Below the pieces are notes generated by a model. That model had not been told where the DNA came from and did no database searches. It was given only the letters and a program-made list of their open reading frames with translations. The translations under genes were made by a program, and so were the position numbers. A DNA stretch of 64,000 nucleotides from Dimorphilus gyrociliatus. Its lineage: Eukaryota; Annelida; Polychaeta; Dinophilidae. Where the stretch lies: positions 2,301,501-2,365,500 of the forward strand of contig CAJFCJ010000001.1 in assembly GCA_904063045.1 (NCBI GenBank). Reading direction: 5' to 3'. Shown in pieces: positions 24,625-37,251 of this stretch (position 1 is its first letter; every line of letters starts with the position of its first letter).

Positions 24625-27446
24625 TATATGTATAATTTATATAAAGTATATATATATATATATATATGGTAACAATGTATATATATTTTAACAATAAACT
24701 CTAATACTACAAAAGATTAATTATAGGTTATTGTTTGTTAAGGGGCTATTGTCTAATAGCTAGTAACTTTGAGTAGAGATATTAGCAATACTTTAAACAG
24801 TAGCTGACAAACTATTGATTTTTTTTATTTTTGTATGAAAAAAAAATTCCATAGAATAAATATTAACACGCAGAATGTCAATAAATCGCATATATACACA
24901 ATATATATTCTATACAGTATAAAGTATATACATATACTGTATATAATAATAATAATAATAATAATAATAGATTGGACCTTTGCCTAACTTTTCTTGAGAA
25001 TTTTTTCTTTTACTATTTTATTTGTCATCAACTAGAAATAAATATACTGTATACACAATATACAGTATATATATATATATATATATATACATATATATTA
25101 GTGCATTATAATTAAAGGGAAACAGTATCATATATAATCTCTTATTATTACTTCATTTATTTGATTTTCTTTTAAAAAGAAATAACCGGATATGTATACA
25201 TATACATTTGTGTATAATAGAATTTCTTTCTATGTTTTAAGTATATATTATGTATCTAGTTGTATATTTTATGAATAGAAGATATCCTCCTTCTTATTCT
25301 CTTCCTTTTTTGAAATTTACTTGAAATATTCAAACATCTTTTAACACATTGTTTAAGCCTATTATTAAGAATTTATTTCTATTATAATGTAAAAATAAAA
25401 AAATGTGTGCTATTAAATATAATTATTATAAATACTGTATATTTCAAGTATTATAAAGAAGAAATAATAACAAATATATTAAACTTATAACAGTATGTGC
25501 TTAGATAACAAGGGAAATAAAAACTTACTTGCTACGAACGTCGAAAGACAAACTAGATAGTAGAATGTTCTGCATTCTCAAAGCTCTCTAAAAAATCGAT
25601 CATCTATTTATAATTATTAGTATTCTTATTCATTATTCATGAAAAAATTCGAATGGTTTCTATCTTATTTCTATTATTTTTTTTAACCATTTTTTTTATA
25701 GATAAGTAAAGAAAAAGATCCAGTTTTAATTGATTCTAAAGCAAATATTTAAAAGGAATGAGTAGATCATTTTGACCAGTTATGCATATTGGCTTTATTT
25801 TCAATTCTTAATATGCTAAGCTAAATATACTTTAAATTTTTTGTCAGCATCCTATAGTTTATTCATTTTGTCTTTATCAATGCAATTGAACTAAGTAAAC
25901 TAATTTACATAAGAGACGATTAGGCTGTAGATAGCGAAGAGAAGAGAATTGAACTACTTAGTCATAATTTAACAGTAATCAATCTCTTTACTTGTTATTC
26001 ATTTTTTATTACTTATTAATTTCCTTATATCTAAAAAATAATTTGTAATTTACGAATAAATTTTATGAATATTCATTAAAATCATTTTTATTCTATATTT
26101 TCTTTATGAGTTGAAAGAGTTATTGATGATAATCTTGCCTTATTATAACCTAGTGTCAATTTAAAATATTTGAAAAACACCGTAAGGCAGAACTTTTCTT
26201 TCTTTTCTTTTTCTTTCTCTTTCTACCTCTCTCTCTTTCTCTCTCTCTATCCCTCTCAAAGTCAGATTAATTATCTTTAAAATAATATCGGAAGAAGGAG
26301 TGGTAATTCCTTTTCCCATTTTTCCCCATTATTTCTTAGGTTTAACTTTCCATAAATAAAAACTTTTAATTAAAAGAAACAAATTGATTACTGGTTTTTT
26401 TTTTCATCCAGCAATCCCATCCAATTTCTCTCTTCAACTCACCCACTCATTCGCTTGCTCTCTATGTCTCTCTTGCGCACACGCAACCTTTCCCCCTTTC
26501 TTTCCTATGCACTGCAACTAACTATCAACAAGCTTTTAGATAATAATTCCAAATTTATTTTTATACGGAAAACTTTTTAAAGATATTCTATTACATCTAT
26601 AATTTTTTGGCGGAAAACCAATTCTACAAGACAGCTTCTTCATCTGAATGCTAATTACAAATTTGTACATGACTAGAATATAATGTATAAATCAATTAAT
26701 CATTAATTAATCGATTTTTTAATATTGTTAACCATAATGTGTATTTGATTAAACAAGAGTAAAAACAACAGTAATAAAACATCGTTGAAAAGAGCTTGCT
26801 TTATCGAATAGAGAGGAAGAGCCTAGTTGTTCAATTAAGAAATTTTGTAAATATTTTGATTATTTAGAATCAATAGGAGGATGGAGAATTAAAAATGAAT
26901 AAGTAAGAAAATTATAAAGAGACATCTATCGATTATGTATGACAATTTATTTACAAGAAAAGTCAATGTACACTTAAGTTCTTTCCTATCGTATTTTTGA
27001 AATTATTCCTCATTAACTAATAAACTATTCAAATGAAGCTAAATAGAATTTTTCGTAAACATTTATCTATTCAAATCTAATTTATTGAAGATAAAGGGGT
27101 AATAAAAAGATCTTTGTAGGTTTATATTAATTCTTTGATAGATATTGTTCAAACAATCATAAACTTTAAACATTCTTTGATGTAAAAATATGAACATATA
27201 TACTTATTAATAATGAATAGACATACATATCTAAAGAAAATTTTTTTTATATCTCGTGCTATTGAAGTCTCCTCCCTCAGTTGTTAGTCAGTGTACCTCT
27301 CTTTTTAATAAAGAAATAAAAAAAAAGGCCTATTATCAATACAGAAGGTTCATATGTCTTTAACCGCCATGTTGAGTATTAAGGCTGAACGTAGACGAAT
27401 AACATGTTAAGAAGAAGGAGGAAAATTTGAATATGACAATCTACAA
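23639..27446. other. Gene-poor intergenic region rich in TA microsatellites
   Basis: Separates the divergent thioesterase and chondroitin synthase genes. It holds long TA runs (24584-24621, 24648-24667, about 25065-25089), an AAT/ATA run at 24942-24969 and a pyrimidine-rich stretch at about 26195-26260. No convincing exon is found. Confidence 0.6.
24584..24667. repeat. Long (TA)n microsatellites
   Basis: Two runs of alternating TA (24584-24621 and 24648-24667) separated by a short AT-rich spacer, with a related (TAA)n run at 24942-24969. Confidence 0.8.
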
Positions 27447-29935
27447 ATGTATCGTGCTTCAAGAGATAAATTCTTTCTTTCCTTTGGAATATTTGTCGGA
27501 TATCTAATCGGTGTCTTTATTCTCAATTTGTTTTGTACATTAAATTTCAAGACAAAGACAGTTCCAATTAAGCATGAACCTCTTAAACTGCCAAAACCAA
27601 ATAGAAAAACTTTATATGTTGGAGTTATGACAGCTGAAAAATTCTTAAATAATAGAGCAACATCTTGTAATTCGACATGGGCGAATCATTCAAAGGTAGG
27701 AAGATCATGAAAAGAAAATTCTATAAACCAGTCTATTATAAATATATAAATTTTATACGCACAATTTTTAAATATCTAAAAATTCTCTATTATGAATAGG
27801 TGGAAATTGAATTCTATTCTCAGGGAGGCTCAATCAAATCTCATGGATTATCTATTGTAAATCTAAAGGGAGTTAATGATAGCGATTATCCACCGCAAAG
27901 GAAAAGTTTTAGGATGCTTCAACACATATGTCGAAAGAAAATTAATGATTTTGATTGGTTTTTAAGAGCAGACGACGACGCCTTTTTTCAAATAGATAAA
28001 TTGTTATTATTTATAAATTCGTTGGATTCAGAACGTTTGGTTAGAATGTATTTTCTATTGAACGCTTTTGTCGCTATAACAATTGATATTAATAAAACAG
28101 ATATATTTAGGTCAGCCTGGATTGGGTACTGCAAAAAAAAAAGATAAATTAAATCTCGGCAACAGAGCCTATTGTATGGGTGGTCCCGGTGTCTTTTTTT
28201 CTAGGGCTCTACTACGTCAGATATGCCCTTACTTACAACTATGCCTTGAAGAAGTACAATCTGAACACGAGGATGTTGAAGTTGGTAGATGCGTGACAAG
28301 AGTTGCTAATGTTGAATGCTCACAAGCGAATGAAATGAGACAATTGTTTTATTTCAACTATTTTGAGAGATCTGGATCGTTTACTGACAATTTAGATAAT
28401 CATAAAAAGCATATTCTACCTTCCCTTTCGCTCCATCCAATTAAAAATTCAAGCTACATGTATAGAATGCATAATTTTCTTTTAGCGGAGAAAAGTCTAC
28501 AAATTCGCCATAAAATTCATAAATTGAAGGAAGAACTTAAAGGTAAATTAACATTTAGGTTAACTAGTTTAATATAATTAAAACTATATAGATGATTTAA
28601 ATGATGAATTGAAAAAGCCATTAATATGGACATCGTTCGACCATAGGACATTAACAACTACTAAACATAAAACACCTAAAAGAGGTGTACCTGTTTCTTG
28701 GAATTCAACAACAACAGAAGTATTAAGACAAGTATTTCAAATATTAAATGCAAATTCGTCAAGAAGATTATTCGAAGCTGAACTGATAAAATTAAGAAAT
28801 AGCTATATAAGAATTCATCATAAAAGAATTGATTATAGACTATTTATTTATTATAAAATATTACAAACTGGTAAATATATTAAAAGTAAGAATTTGGCAT
28901 TAAACTTTAAAAGAGATTTACATGATTTGGAATTCAAAGAGATTAGTAAAGAAAAACAACTATACAACTTTAATCAAATGATTAAATTATCCTTAAAAAA
29001 GTTGAAAGATCGTTTCACGAATATTATTAGTTTTAATAATAAGATTCAATTGATCAATTGCAGGAGAAAGGATAAAACTATAAATATTATACTTCCATTG
29101 GCTGGGAGATTTAAAATATTTCAAAGATTTATGACAGATCTATCTAAAAAAGTACTGATTTGTAAAGAAGAGATTTCATTAACTGTTATTTATCCAAAAA
29201 TGCAATACGATAAAGACAATTCAACAGATAAAGTTGTTCAATTAATTAACGACTATCAAACTGTATTTAATCATCATACTTTACGAGGTGTTTTAATTAA
29301 TTGATTAAGTATTTAACCTTTATTTAAGTATTTAAATTTCCTTTTGTTTTTTTTTCTTTCAAGTTATTCTTGTAGATAGAACGTTCAATCGTGCTTTTTA
29401 CCTGCAAACTGGTGCTGATATTATGAGTAAAAATGATTTTATGTGTTTTATGGACGTTGATTTGGTATTTGACGATAGTACTTTATGGCGTTTCTCACAG
29501 AATTCTAGGAGAAAAGAACCGTATTTTCCAATATTTTTTGCCGAATATAAGAAAAAGAAACCAACACCGGATAATGGCTATTGGAGAGATTCTAGTTTTG
29601 GTATGCTGTGTACATATAAAGAAGATTTTGATAATGTTGGGGGATTCAATCTTAGCATTGTTGATTGGGGAAAGGAAGATATAGATTTATACGATAGATT
29701 TGTAAAAGCAAACTATCAAACAATGAGATCTATTGATCCGGAATTGAAGCATATATTTCATCCTATAAAATGTGATATTGCGAATACTGAACAGAGAAAT
29801 ATGTGCTTAAAAGTCAAAGTTGAAACGATAACATCAACTCAACAATTGGCAAAGACAATTCTAACCGAATATGAAATTTATAATAGAATGACTAAAATTC
29901 ATACTTTATACAATACATCAACTCCAATGACCTAA
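27447..29935 (+). CDS. CHSY1: Chondroitin sulfate synthase
   Basis: Golgi type II membrane glycosyltransferase with two catalytic halves that build the glucuronate/N-acetylgalactosamine chain of chondroitin. Five exons: 27447-27695, 27800-28039, 28101-28542, 28592-29287 and 29364-29935, giving 732 residues. A short cytoplasmic tail precedes a membrane anchor (about residues 12-31). The first transferase domain has L-Y-V-G-V-M-T-A-E-K-F-L, F-L-R-A-D-D-D (metal-binding DDD), L-G-Q-P-G-L-G-T, C-M-G-G-P-G-V-F-F-S-R and H-E-D-V-E-V-G-R-C-V. The second has I-N-I-I-L-P-L-A-G-R-F, M-D-V-D-L-V-F (DxD) and I-V-D-W-G-K-E-D-I-D-L-Y. All catalytic motifs of the CHSY1/CHSY3 group are kept. The large basic insert between the halves is less conserved. 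Introns are 49-104 bp. It could equally be called CHSY3, since invertebrates usually have a single gene. Confidence 0.92.
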
Positions 29936-30231
29936 TTAAATTAGATGCTTTATTATCATATTTTTTTCTATTTTGCATACTTTGGGATCTGAAGCTATTA
30001 GTTTTGTAAGATAATGTTAAAGCAAATTATAAATGAAATTATCAATGTAAGATGTTAACTAACAATTGATATCCTTAGATAGCCAGTAGTGAATATATTA
30101 TTGTAATTTCATTTGTAATATTCATTATATATCTACTGTATATTAACAACTTTTATGATACTTTCCAAGATATTTTTATCCTGAATCTCTCTATTTATTC
30201 AGTTGGAGAAGATTCCTGAAGACCATTGTAA

Positions 30232-30237
30232 AATAAA
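30232..30237 (+). terminator. Likely polyadenylation signal of the chondroitin synthase gene
   Basis: AATAAA about 300 bases after the stop codon, the first clear hexamer in a plausible 3' UTR context. Confidence 0.4.
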
Positions 30238-30309
30238 GAAAAGAGGAATTCTCCGTTTTCGGAATACTGTTTTGAATATTAAAGAGACAGATAGATAAAT
30301 AAATAAGGA

Positions 30310-30348
30310 GCGAGAGAGAGACAGAGAGAGAAAGAGAGAGAGAGAGAA
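30310..30348. repeat. GA-rich microsatellite
   Basis: Imperfect (GA)n run. Similar runs occur at 11156-11177, 11738-11767, 33725-33746 and 35877-35900. Confidence 0.75.
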
Positions 30349-32129
30349 CGAAACGGAGTTAAGGATTATAAAATAAAGAGAGTTTTACGACTTGTAAATA
30401 TTATCTTAATAATAAACTTAATTGAAAAGAAAAAAGGAGTATGAAGCACTACAAGAGGAAAGTAACGTTTAAATCTACAAAATATTAATTATTTATTAGT
30501 ACTCCTGTAATTAGATGGTATGGGGTTTCTTTCCTTTGTTTAGCGGATGAGTAGAGAGCCTTGTAGAAAGATTAGAGAAAATATAAAATATGAACAAAAA
30601 ATCGTAGATTAAGGAAAATACCAGATAATCTGTAAAAATCTCAGATTTTAAACGGGTAAAAGAAAGATGACAGGAAAGATACTCTGATTTCAAATGGAAA
30701 GAGAATTCCCTCTAGTAAGGTCAATTGTCATGAGCAAGCGAAACTTGCTCAACGGGGAAGAGTTTCTATCCCTACTATCTATTTATAGTTAAACAGCTGT
30801 AGGAGGTGAAAAATGTCGGAATTTCTTCAAAGTCTGATCACGAATGAGGAATTATCATATAGAGGAAAATTTTACTGTAAATCAATTATTATACAAAAAG
30901 AAAAATCTAGAACACTGAATAATTTCTCTTGCTAAGAATTTGTACAGCAAAATAGAAAGATAGATGAAAAAGGATATTAAAGATAAAACCATTCGGAAGC
31001 AAATAAAATCTAAGACGATAAAACCTAGTAACTGTTAGCTTAGATTGGGGTATAGTTTTGCAAAAGTTGGGGAAATTAAAGATGCAAAATCAATTAAGAA
31101 GGAGCAGTCTTTTTATTTACGAGAAAATAATATTTCTTTCTTTTCAAGATCACAAATCAATTAAAACGTTACGAAGTCATTTTTAACTTAATTGATATTA
31201 ACGAACAGATCATGGATAAAATACTAGAGTGTTCCCCTTTACTAGTTCCACCTTTAAAGGTAAGAAGCAAACGCTTTTAGAGATGCTATTGGCAAAAATA
31301 TAATTTTATACTTGAAGAAGCCACACACAGAACGAATGATCATTAGACAGGGGAACATCGTCTAATTTTTCGTATGCCATTCCTAAACCTCATATTAGGG
31401 GAAAGCCTTAAGCGACAAATCGATCGTTCATCTCCGATAATTTCCACGCTATTTCCGGCGCAACTAGACAAGCCAACTGGTTGCATCGCCATCATGCATA
31501 TCATAACCTAATGGCGTCTGATTTATCGATGATGGGCAAGTTGTGTAGATATTTAGGGATTAGAATAAATCAAATCATTAAACTTAATATCGTACTTTTT
31601 CCATTATGTAAATTATTTGTTATTAATAATAAATTGAAGAATTTGTCCAATTATTAAGTGAACTAATCAATCGTTACTAATTCAATTATGGTTCTTTAAG
31701 CAATTAATAATTCAATATTATTTTTAACGTAAATTAATCTGCTTTGAAAAAAAGCCTCAAGTTAAGTTACTATTTTGATTAAACAATGAAAGAATAAATG
31801 TTATTACGCATTTATTAACCTTTTTTCTTTTATTTCTACTTTATTGTCTTTTTCCTCTTTAGATTACAAATAAACTAAAAAGAGAATTAACATTTCCAAA
31901 TGAAATCTTTAAAATATAATTTTCTTCATTTCTCTTCCTCCCTCCTACTCTTTATACCTTCCTCTATCTCTTTACCTTCCTGCCTTTCTCCCCCTTTCTC
32001 ACTTTGAAATCTTGTTTTTACTCTCTACCTATAAAATTCAAGATGTTCTCGACATTTTCCAAAATACTTCAATTTATTATTATTTACTACTATTCCATCT
32101 CGTTCCTTATTCGTATATTATAATTACAA

Positions 32130-32131
<2 letters not shown>

Positions 32132-32164
<33 letters not shown>
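32132..32164. repeat. (TA)n microsatellite
   Basis: Pure TA run of about 16 units. It creates the hydrophobic-looking open frame across 32012-32257, which is therefore not treated as a gene. Confidence 0.8.
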
Positions 32165-32169
<5 letters not shown>

Positions 32170-33870
32170 CGCTTATATCTTTATGGCATATTCTTTATCT
32201 GATAAGAAAATAAGATGTTATAGAGGATTCGAGAATGGCAGTACGGAAGGTAAATAAAGAGATGGATGGTTGGAGAAAGAGAGGAACGAAAATGGTTGAG
32301 GAAGAAAGAGATGATAACTGATATTTATTATCTGTTTAATGCGAAAGAAAAAACTTTAATCAATTTATTTTTGTCTTATTTCACTTTATTTTGTAATTTA
32401 GAAAAGTGTTGCTATTTTCTTCAGTTTGTTCTTTTCGTATATATGAAACCACTTCGTGTTGTATTTTGGTGTTGTTTTAGCGTTTCTTTTAATATTTTCT
32501 TTGTGTATTAAAAATCTGATTTGGGGAGGATATTTTATATTAAATAATATTAAATCTATTTATCTTTTCTTTTTAACAGGAAATGCTCACTCTCTTTCTT
32601 TCTTTCTCTTGATAATCATACCTAAGCGCCATCTATTGTATTTTTTGATATATTTTGCAATCACTTTATCATTTCCCCCCCTCCCCTCCCCCCTTTCTAC
32701 TCACTCTCCCTCTCTCTGTCTCAAAATACCTGCCCTCTCCCCCTTCCATCACTCTTCCTCTCAATCTAATTAAGGACAGAAGTTTAGACGTTGAAAGACA
32801 AAAAAAATTATTGATATATCGACTTTTTGAAATAAATTAATTATAATCGATTGTAAGTTGTTATTTATTAAAATATAGACAGTTCTTTAGAATTGTCTTT
32901 TGAAAAACAATAAAATAAATTTGTTAATGTACTCCCATTAGCTAATCTAATAAAATAGCACAAATCACTATGATACAACTAACAGCCATCAAAAATTTGA
33001 ATACGAAAGCAATTAGCTTGTACGGTCTATTATTATTAAAATAAATATTTAAATTGAAAAAATTGCAGTAGATGGCCACTGCAATTATATATATCACGTA
33101 TTTTTTTATAAGAATCCGCAAAGAGATAAGAGTGTTATATATGAAGGAGAAAGAAGAAAAAGTATTATAACTTTAGTGCAAGAAGAAGAGAAAAAAGAAG
33201 AAGAAAACATAAGAGGAATTGGGAAATTTTCTTCACAAATCCAATTATCTTTGATATATATTTTTCTCTCTTCTTTCTATTTATCTTTTTACTCTGCATA
33301 ACGTAATATACCAGCATTAAATTTATAGATATGGTGACCCTACAATAAATCTATTTAAAATGATTTAGCATTTAAGAAAAAAATAAGGGGCAGAGACTTT
33401 TCAATAGAGTCGTTTAGTTCCTTCTCTGCTTTCTTTCTATGCTTGTATTGACTAAAATATATAAAAGTTTAGGTAAAGTAATTAATGGAGAGAGAGATCA
33501 ATTAACGAAGAGCCTCTCTTCTTTGGTTTAATTATCAAAGAGAAAGAAAGAAAAAAGTTGTAATCATAAAACGAATATTTCTTTTTTTAATTTTAGAATT
33601 AAATGCTTTACGATAAATTTATTGTTACTTTAAATACAATTGTTTTAATCAGGGTCAAGGTTAACGGATGAATATTTAATAATCATACAATAAAACTTAA
33701 TAATAAAACGGGGGTACTATGGGGAGGAGAGAGAGAGAGAGAGAGACGGGAACAAGAGGGAGTGTTTTTTTGTTTGTTTTGAATAGACACAAAAGAACTA
33801 CCAGTATTTATCAAGTATAGAAAAACCATTCAATTAAGAATGATTTTCTATTTAATATTGTTTTGATCAA

Positions 33871-34878
33871 TTAAATGTGTTTTTTTAGTTTAATGGATTT
33901 AAATAACTCGAAAAGCTCCTGTCGAAAATGTTTGCCCGAAATACAATAAAATATAAAATTTAGACCATGATTCAATGATTTACAGTTGTCGCATAGCACT
34001 GAAATCATTATATCTGTCCAAGATCCAATAACCTTTTGAAATACTAATGTAAGGGTTAATTGCGTTGGGAATGTAAAGATAAAGTATGCCATACTTAAAA
34101 CACATAGAATTATTGCAAGGTTGGTGTTTGTCTTAAAATTTTGCAGTTTAGAACCTTCGCTAAGATTTCCTCGAATCTTTGCGTATCTTCTAAGAAGAAC
34201 AATAATTGAAGTGTTAAACACAATTAAACATGTCCAAGGTACAATACTTATTATAGCCAAATCAGAATATGAGTAATCTGCCATAATCTTTTGAAATGAA
34301 GGCTTTATAAGGCACAGTTTCCATTGAACTGGAGAAATTTGGGCACCATTAATACCTACAGTCGTTGGAACGCTATATATTGCGGAGATCGATAATATTA
34401 GTAGAAGGGATATCCAAAATGCTCTATTCGTGTTGAAGGTTTTAATTTTTGTCGGATATGCAATGCATATGAATCTGTCAAATGTAACTGCAACCATTAA
34501 GTAAGCTGACCAAAAACCAGCAAGATAGATGAATATGTAACGTGCCTTGCAGAAAACCCTATATAATATAGCATTACTGACTTTATCGTAGTAAAAAGGC
34601 AAGATACCATCGATTATAATGCCAATAAGGGCAATGGAATCTGTAATGCTTAATGCAGCTAGGTATTTATACATCATTGTACACCTAAGCTTCTTTCTTA
34701 TGCAAACGAAAAATACTAAAAGATTTAGGTTCAAGCCCAATATACTAATTGGAAAACCAATTGTTGTATAAGCCCAATTGATAAGCCATAAAACGTTCTC
34801 TTCAGGTAAGAAATTAGCAAAAGGATGTAAAATGATAGTTTTATTTGAATGAAATAAAGTTTCGTTATAATCCTCCAT
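33871..34878 (-). CDS. Class A GPCR, FMRFamide/short-neuropeptide receptor-like
   Basis: Single-exon frame of 335 residues with seven hydrophobic segments. The N-terminus carries two N-x-T sites (N-E-T, N-K-T). TM1 ends with N-L-L-V-F-F, TM2 has A-A-L-S-I-T-D-S, TM3 ends with V-T-F-D-R-F-I-C-I-A-Y-P (DRF instead of DRY), and a cysteine at the top of TM3 (F-C-K-A-R) can pair with one in the second extracellular loop (L-C-L-I-K-P). TM7 has L-N-H-G-L-N-F-I-F-Y-C-I-S-G-K-H-F-R, in which the proline of NPxxY is replaced by F. The N-F-I-x-Y-C-x-S-x-x-F-R pattern is common in invertebrate FMRFamide and myosuppressin-type receptors, so a peptide ligand is likely. TM6 lacks the CWxP motif. Intronless receptors of this kind are often lineage-expanded, and the exact ligand cannot be named. 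Confidence 0.75.
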   Translation of the reverse strand: MEDYNETLFHSNKTIILHPFANFLPEENVLWLINWAYTTIGFPISILGLNLNLLVFFVCIRKKLRCTMMYKYLAALSITDSIALIGIIIDGILPFYYDKVSNAILYRVFCKARYIFIYLAGFWSAYLMVAVTFDRFICIAYPTKIKTFNTNRAFWISLLLILSISAIYSVPTTVGINGAQISPVQWKLCLIKPSFQKIMADYSYSDLAIISIVPWTCLIVFNTSIIVLLRRYAKIRGNLSEGSKLQNFKTNTNLAIILCVLSMAYFIFTFPTQLTLTLVFQKVIGSWTDIMISVLCDNCKSLNHGLNFIFYCISGKHFRQELFELFKSIKLKKHI

Positions 34879-36097
34879 TAACAGATTAATTCAATAGTTA
34901 CCGCTATACTGTGCTAATAGGAAACATTTCTATCCAAAGACGCTTATATATTATTAATTATAGACATTTTGGAGTACTAAGCAGTTCAGTTGGTTAATAT
35001 ATTGTTCTATGTTACAATAGACACCAAATGCCTAGTTCAAAATACACATGTCAAGTAAAAGAAAAATGTTACGCTTGTCAATTAAACAAACTATGATCTT
35101 GCCTTTTGATAAGAGCCTAATTAGTACTCAGTGTACAGTCTTTTTAAGTTTTTACATACAATTAGTCATTTCAGAGAAATTCTTTCTACAGTACAGTAGT
35201 AAACTTTATCCGTTGTACTCTATATAGGCTTTTATGATGCATATAACTTACTAAAATCAATATTGACCGTTTGGTGGCGCTCTTAACAAAAGAACAGTGC
35301 AGACAACAGATCCCTGGACCAAATCGGTTTCTCTTCCTCACCCGGCAACCAAACAAGAATACTTTTTTTACTGAAGTTTAATTAACCTCCTCTTCTATAC
35401 TTGTATATTATAGCAGAATAAATGAAGATAATTGCATTCGCCAAAGGGATAATTAAGAGATGGAAAATTCTGAATAGGTATAGTATTGAGTATATTTAAG
35501 GGCCATAAGTAACGAAACTATTCCTTAATCGATCATTAATTTTAATTATCTAGGTTTATAAGATATCGTTGTTAAATTGTAAAGAGACGCTTTAGAATGA
35601 TTTGTATTTTATAAAAAAGAAAGCTAGCTAACAGGACGAATGAAAGAGTATTGAAAGCTTTAGAATATTTATACGTAAAATCCAGTAACGTTCTATTTAT
35701 AGAGATATTTCTTTCATAATAATAATAATAATAATAAGAAAAGGGGTCTATATTTTACCTTTTAAAAAATAGCCAGCTATTTATATACAATTCATTCAAT
35801 AATTTGCCTATATAATTTAGTCTTTTTGAGGTTTTCCTATCTGCATTAACTTAGAAAGACTTTGAATGGACAACGAAGAGAGAGAGAGAGAGAGAGAGAG
35901 CGGGAGGGGACGGGGGCTATTTTAATAACGCTAATGGATTAATACACTTGTTCTTGGGTAAAGACTCTTCCATATACTGTAGTATTAATAAATCACATAT
36001 ACGTTCAATGAATAACAAAGAAAGTATTTCAATAAGTAAAGTTTCTTATATGTTTATACTTTGCTTTATTTTGTCATTTACAGAAATATATGTAAAT
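34879..36097. other. Divergent intergenic region between GPCR and zinc-finger gene
   Basis: AT-rich, with an AAT run near 35719-35736 and a GA run at 35877-35900 followed by a G-rich stretch. The open frame reading into the zinc-finger gene from about 35948 encodes a hydrophobic segment that is more likely intron or 5' UTR. A T-rich acceptor ending at 36083 supports this. Confidence 0.5.
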
Positions 36098-37251
36098 ATG
36101 ACACTTTTGACAGGTGACTCCAATAATAATCCAGTTATGCTTACTAATAACGCCAATCAAGCACATGACGACGGTGGCTTAATAGTTTTGGACAAGTTGA
36201 CATCGGTAATAGGAACTAAAAGGAGAAAAATGCACGAATGCGCCTTCTGCTTGTATAGAACGCCGAAAAAAAATGATCTGCAAAGGCATACAATGGCTGT
36301 GCATTTTGCAGAGAAATCATTCAAATGCGATACCTGCAATGTGTGTTATACTTAGACAACTCTTAAATAATATTCTTTATTTGATTTTATCTATTTCTTT
36401 TTTGTATATTATAGAAAGGTTTCTCTTGGAAGAGAGATTTAAAGCGTCATATATCCGATGTTCACCTTAAACTAAAACCTTTTACTTGTGATAAATGTGG
36501 TGTAAGTTGATCAATAATTTAATCCACTTGGTAAAGTAATTAATCTTGCTTTCACTCTTCACCCTAAACAGAAAAGCTTTGCTCAAAAATCCAAGTTAAA
36601 GGCTCATATTTCAAGTTTTCACGAAGGGAATCGTCCTTACAAATGTGAAACATGTAATGTAAGAAATTTTCAACTTTAACTTCTTGCCTACTTATTCCCT
36701 TCATTCCTTGTAAAGAAAACTATTTAATCAACATAAATATAACCTCCTTTAGAATAGTAGATGGCACTAGTATAATTGCTGATCACAAAGATTTAAGAAA
36801 ATTTAAATAAATAAAATCTTTGCAGATAGCATTCTCTTTGAAAAAAGATCTAAATCGTCATATTTCTGGAGTTCATATGAACATAAGACCATTCAAGTGT
36901 GACGTTTGTCAGGTTTGTATCCAAAGTTCACTTTTAAATATTAATTATAGCGTTACTTTTCTATATACATATAAAAAAAAACAGAAGTCATTCGGTCGAA
37001 AGATTCATCTTGAACGCCATACATCCAGTATTCATCTCAATAGAAGACCATTCAAATGCGAACTTTGCGGTGTAAGTTAATTGATTTTCTTTAGTAATCT
37101 CCCGTTAACGTTTTAACAAGGTTAACTTTAGGTGAAGAAACACCTTATTTGCAGATAATAAATCTATCTTTGTGTTTTTTTTTAACAGAGATGCTTCGCT
37201 CAAAAATATCATTTAAAAAGTCATACATCTCGTGTACATTTAAAGAGTTAA
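36098..37251 (+). CDS. Six-finger C2H2 zinc-finger protein built from repeated exons
   Basis: Predicted nucleic-acid-binding protein of at least 217 residues. Exons: 36098-36340 (or from the acceptor at 36083 with more exons upstream), 36415-36501, 36572-36658, 36826-36912, 36985-37071 and 37189-37251. Finger 1 lies in the first exon (C-A-F-C ... H-T-M-A-V-H). After that, every intron is phase 0 and falls directly after the C-x2-C-x of a finger, so each exon holds the rest of one finger, its linker and the first half of the next. The four middle exons are each exactly 87 bp (29 codons). All six fingers have H-x4-H spacing rather than the commoner H-x3-H, and linkers end in R/K-P-F/Y-x-C. The final exon closes finger 6 (R-C-F-A-Q-K) and stops four residues after its last histidine. 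No orthologue is recognised. The true start is uncertain. Confidence 0.82.

Larger units (their letters stand above)
29936..33870. other. Gene-poor region between chondroitin synthase and GPCR
   Basis: Contains the 3' UTR of the synthase, a GA-rich tract (30310-30348), a TA run (32132-32164), strong pyrimidine tracts (about 31920-32000 and 32580-32760) and a GA run (33725-33746). A segment at about 31320-31550 is visibly richer in G+C than its flanks. The open frames around 32.0-32.8 kb are products of TA and CT repeats. A possible lone first exon lies at 31212-31259. Confidence 0.5.

Noticed and set aside
32012-32840. Overlapping hydrophobic and Pro/Ser-rich frames
   Set aside because: Produced by TA and CT microsatellites; no splice structure or family match.
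35948-36097. Upstream extension of the zinc-finger frame encoding a hydrophobic segment
   Set aside because: It starts without ATG, contains a good acceptor at its end (T-rich then CAG at 36083) and gives a membrane-like segment unsuited to a C2H2 protein; treated as intron or UTR.
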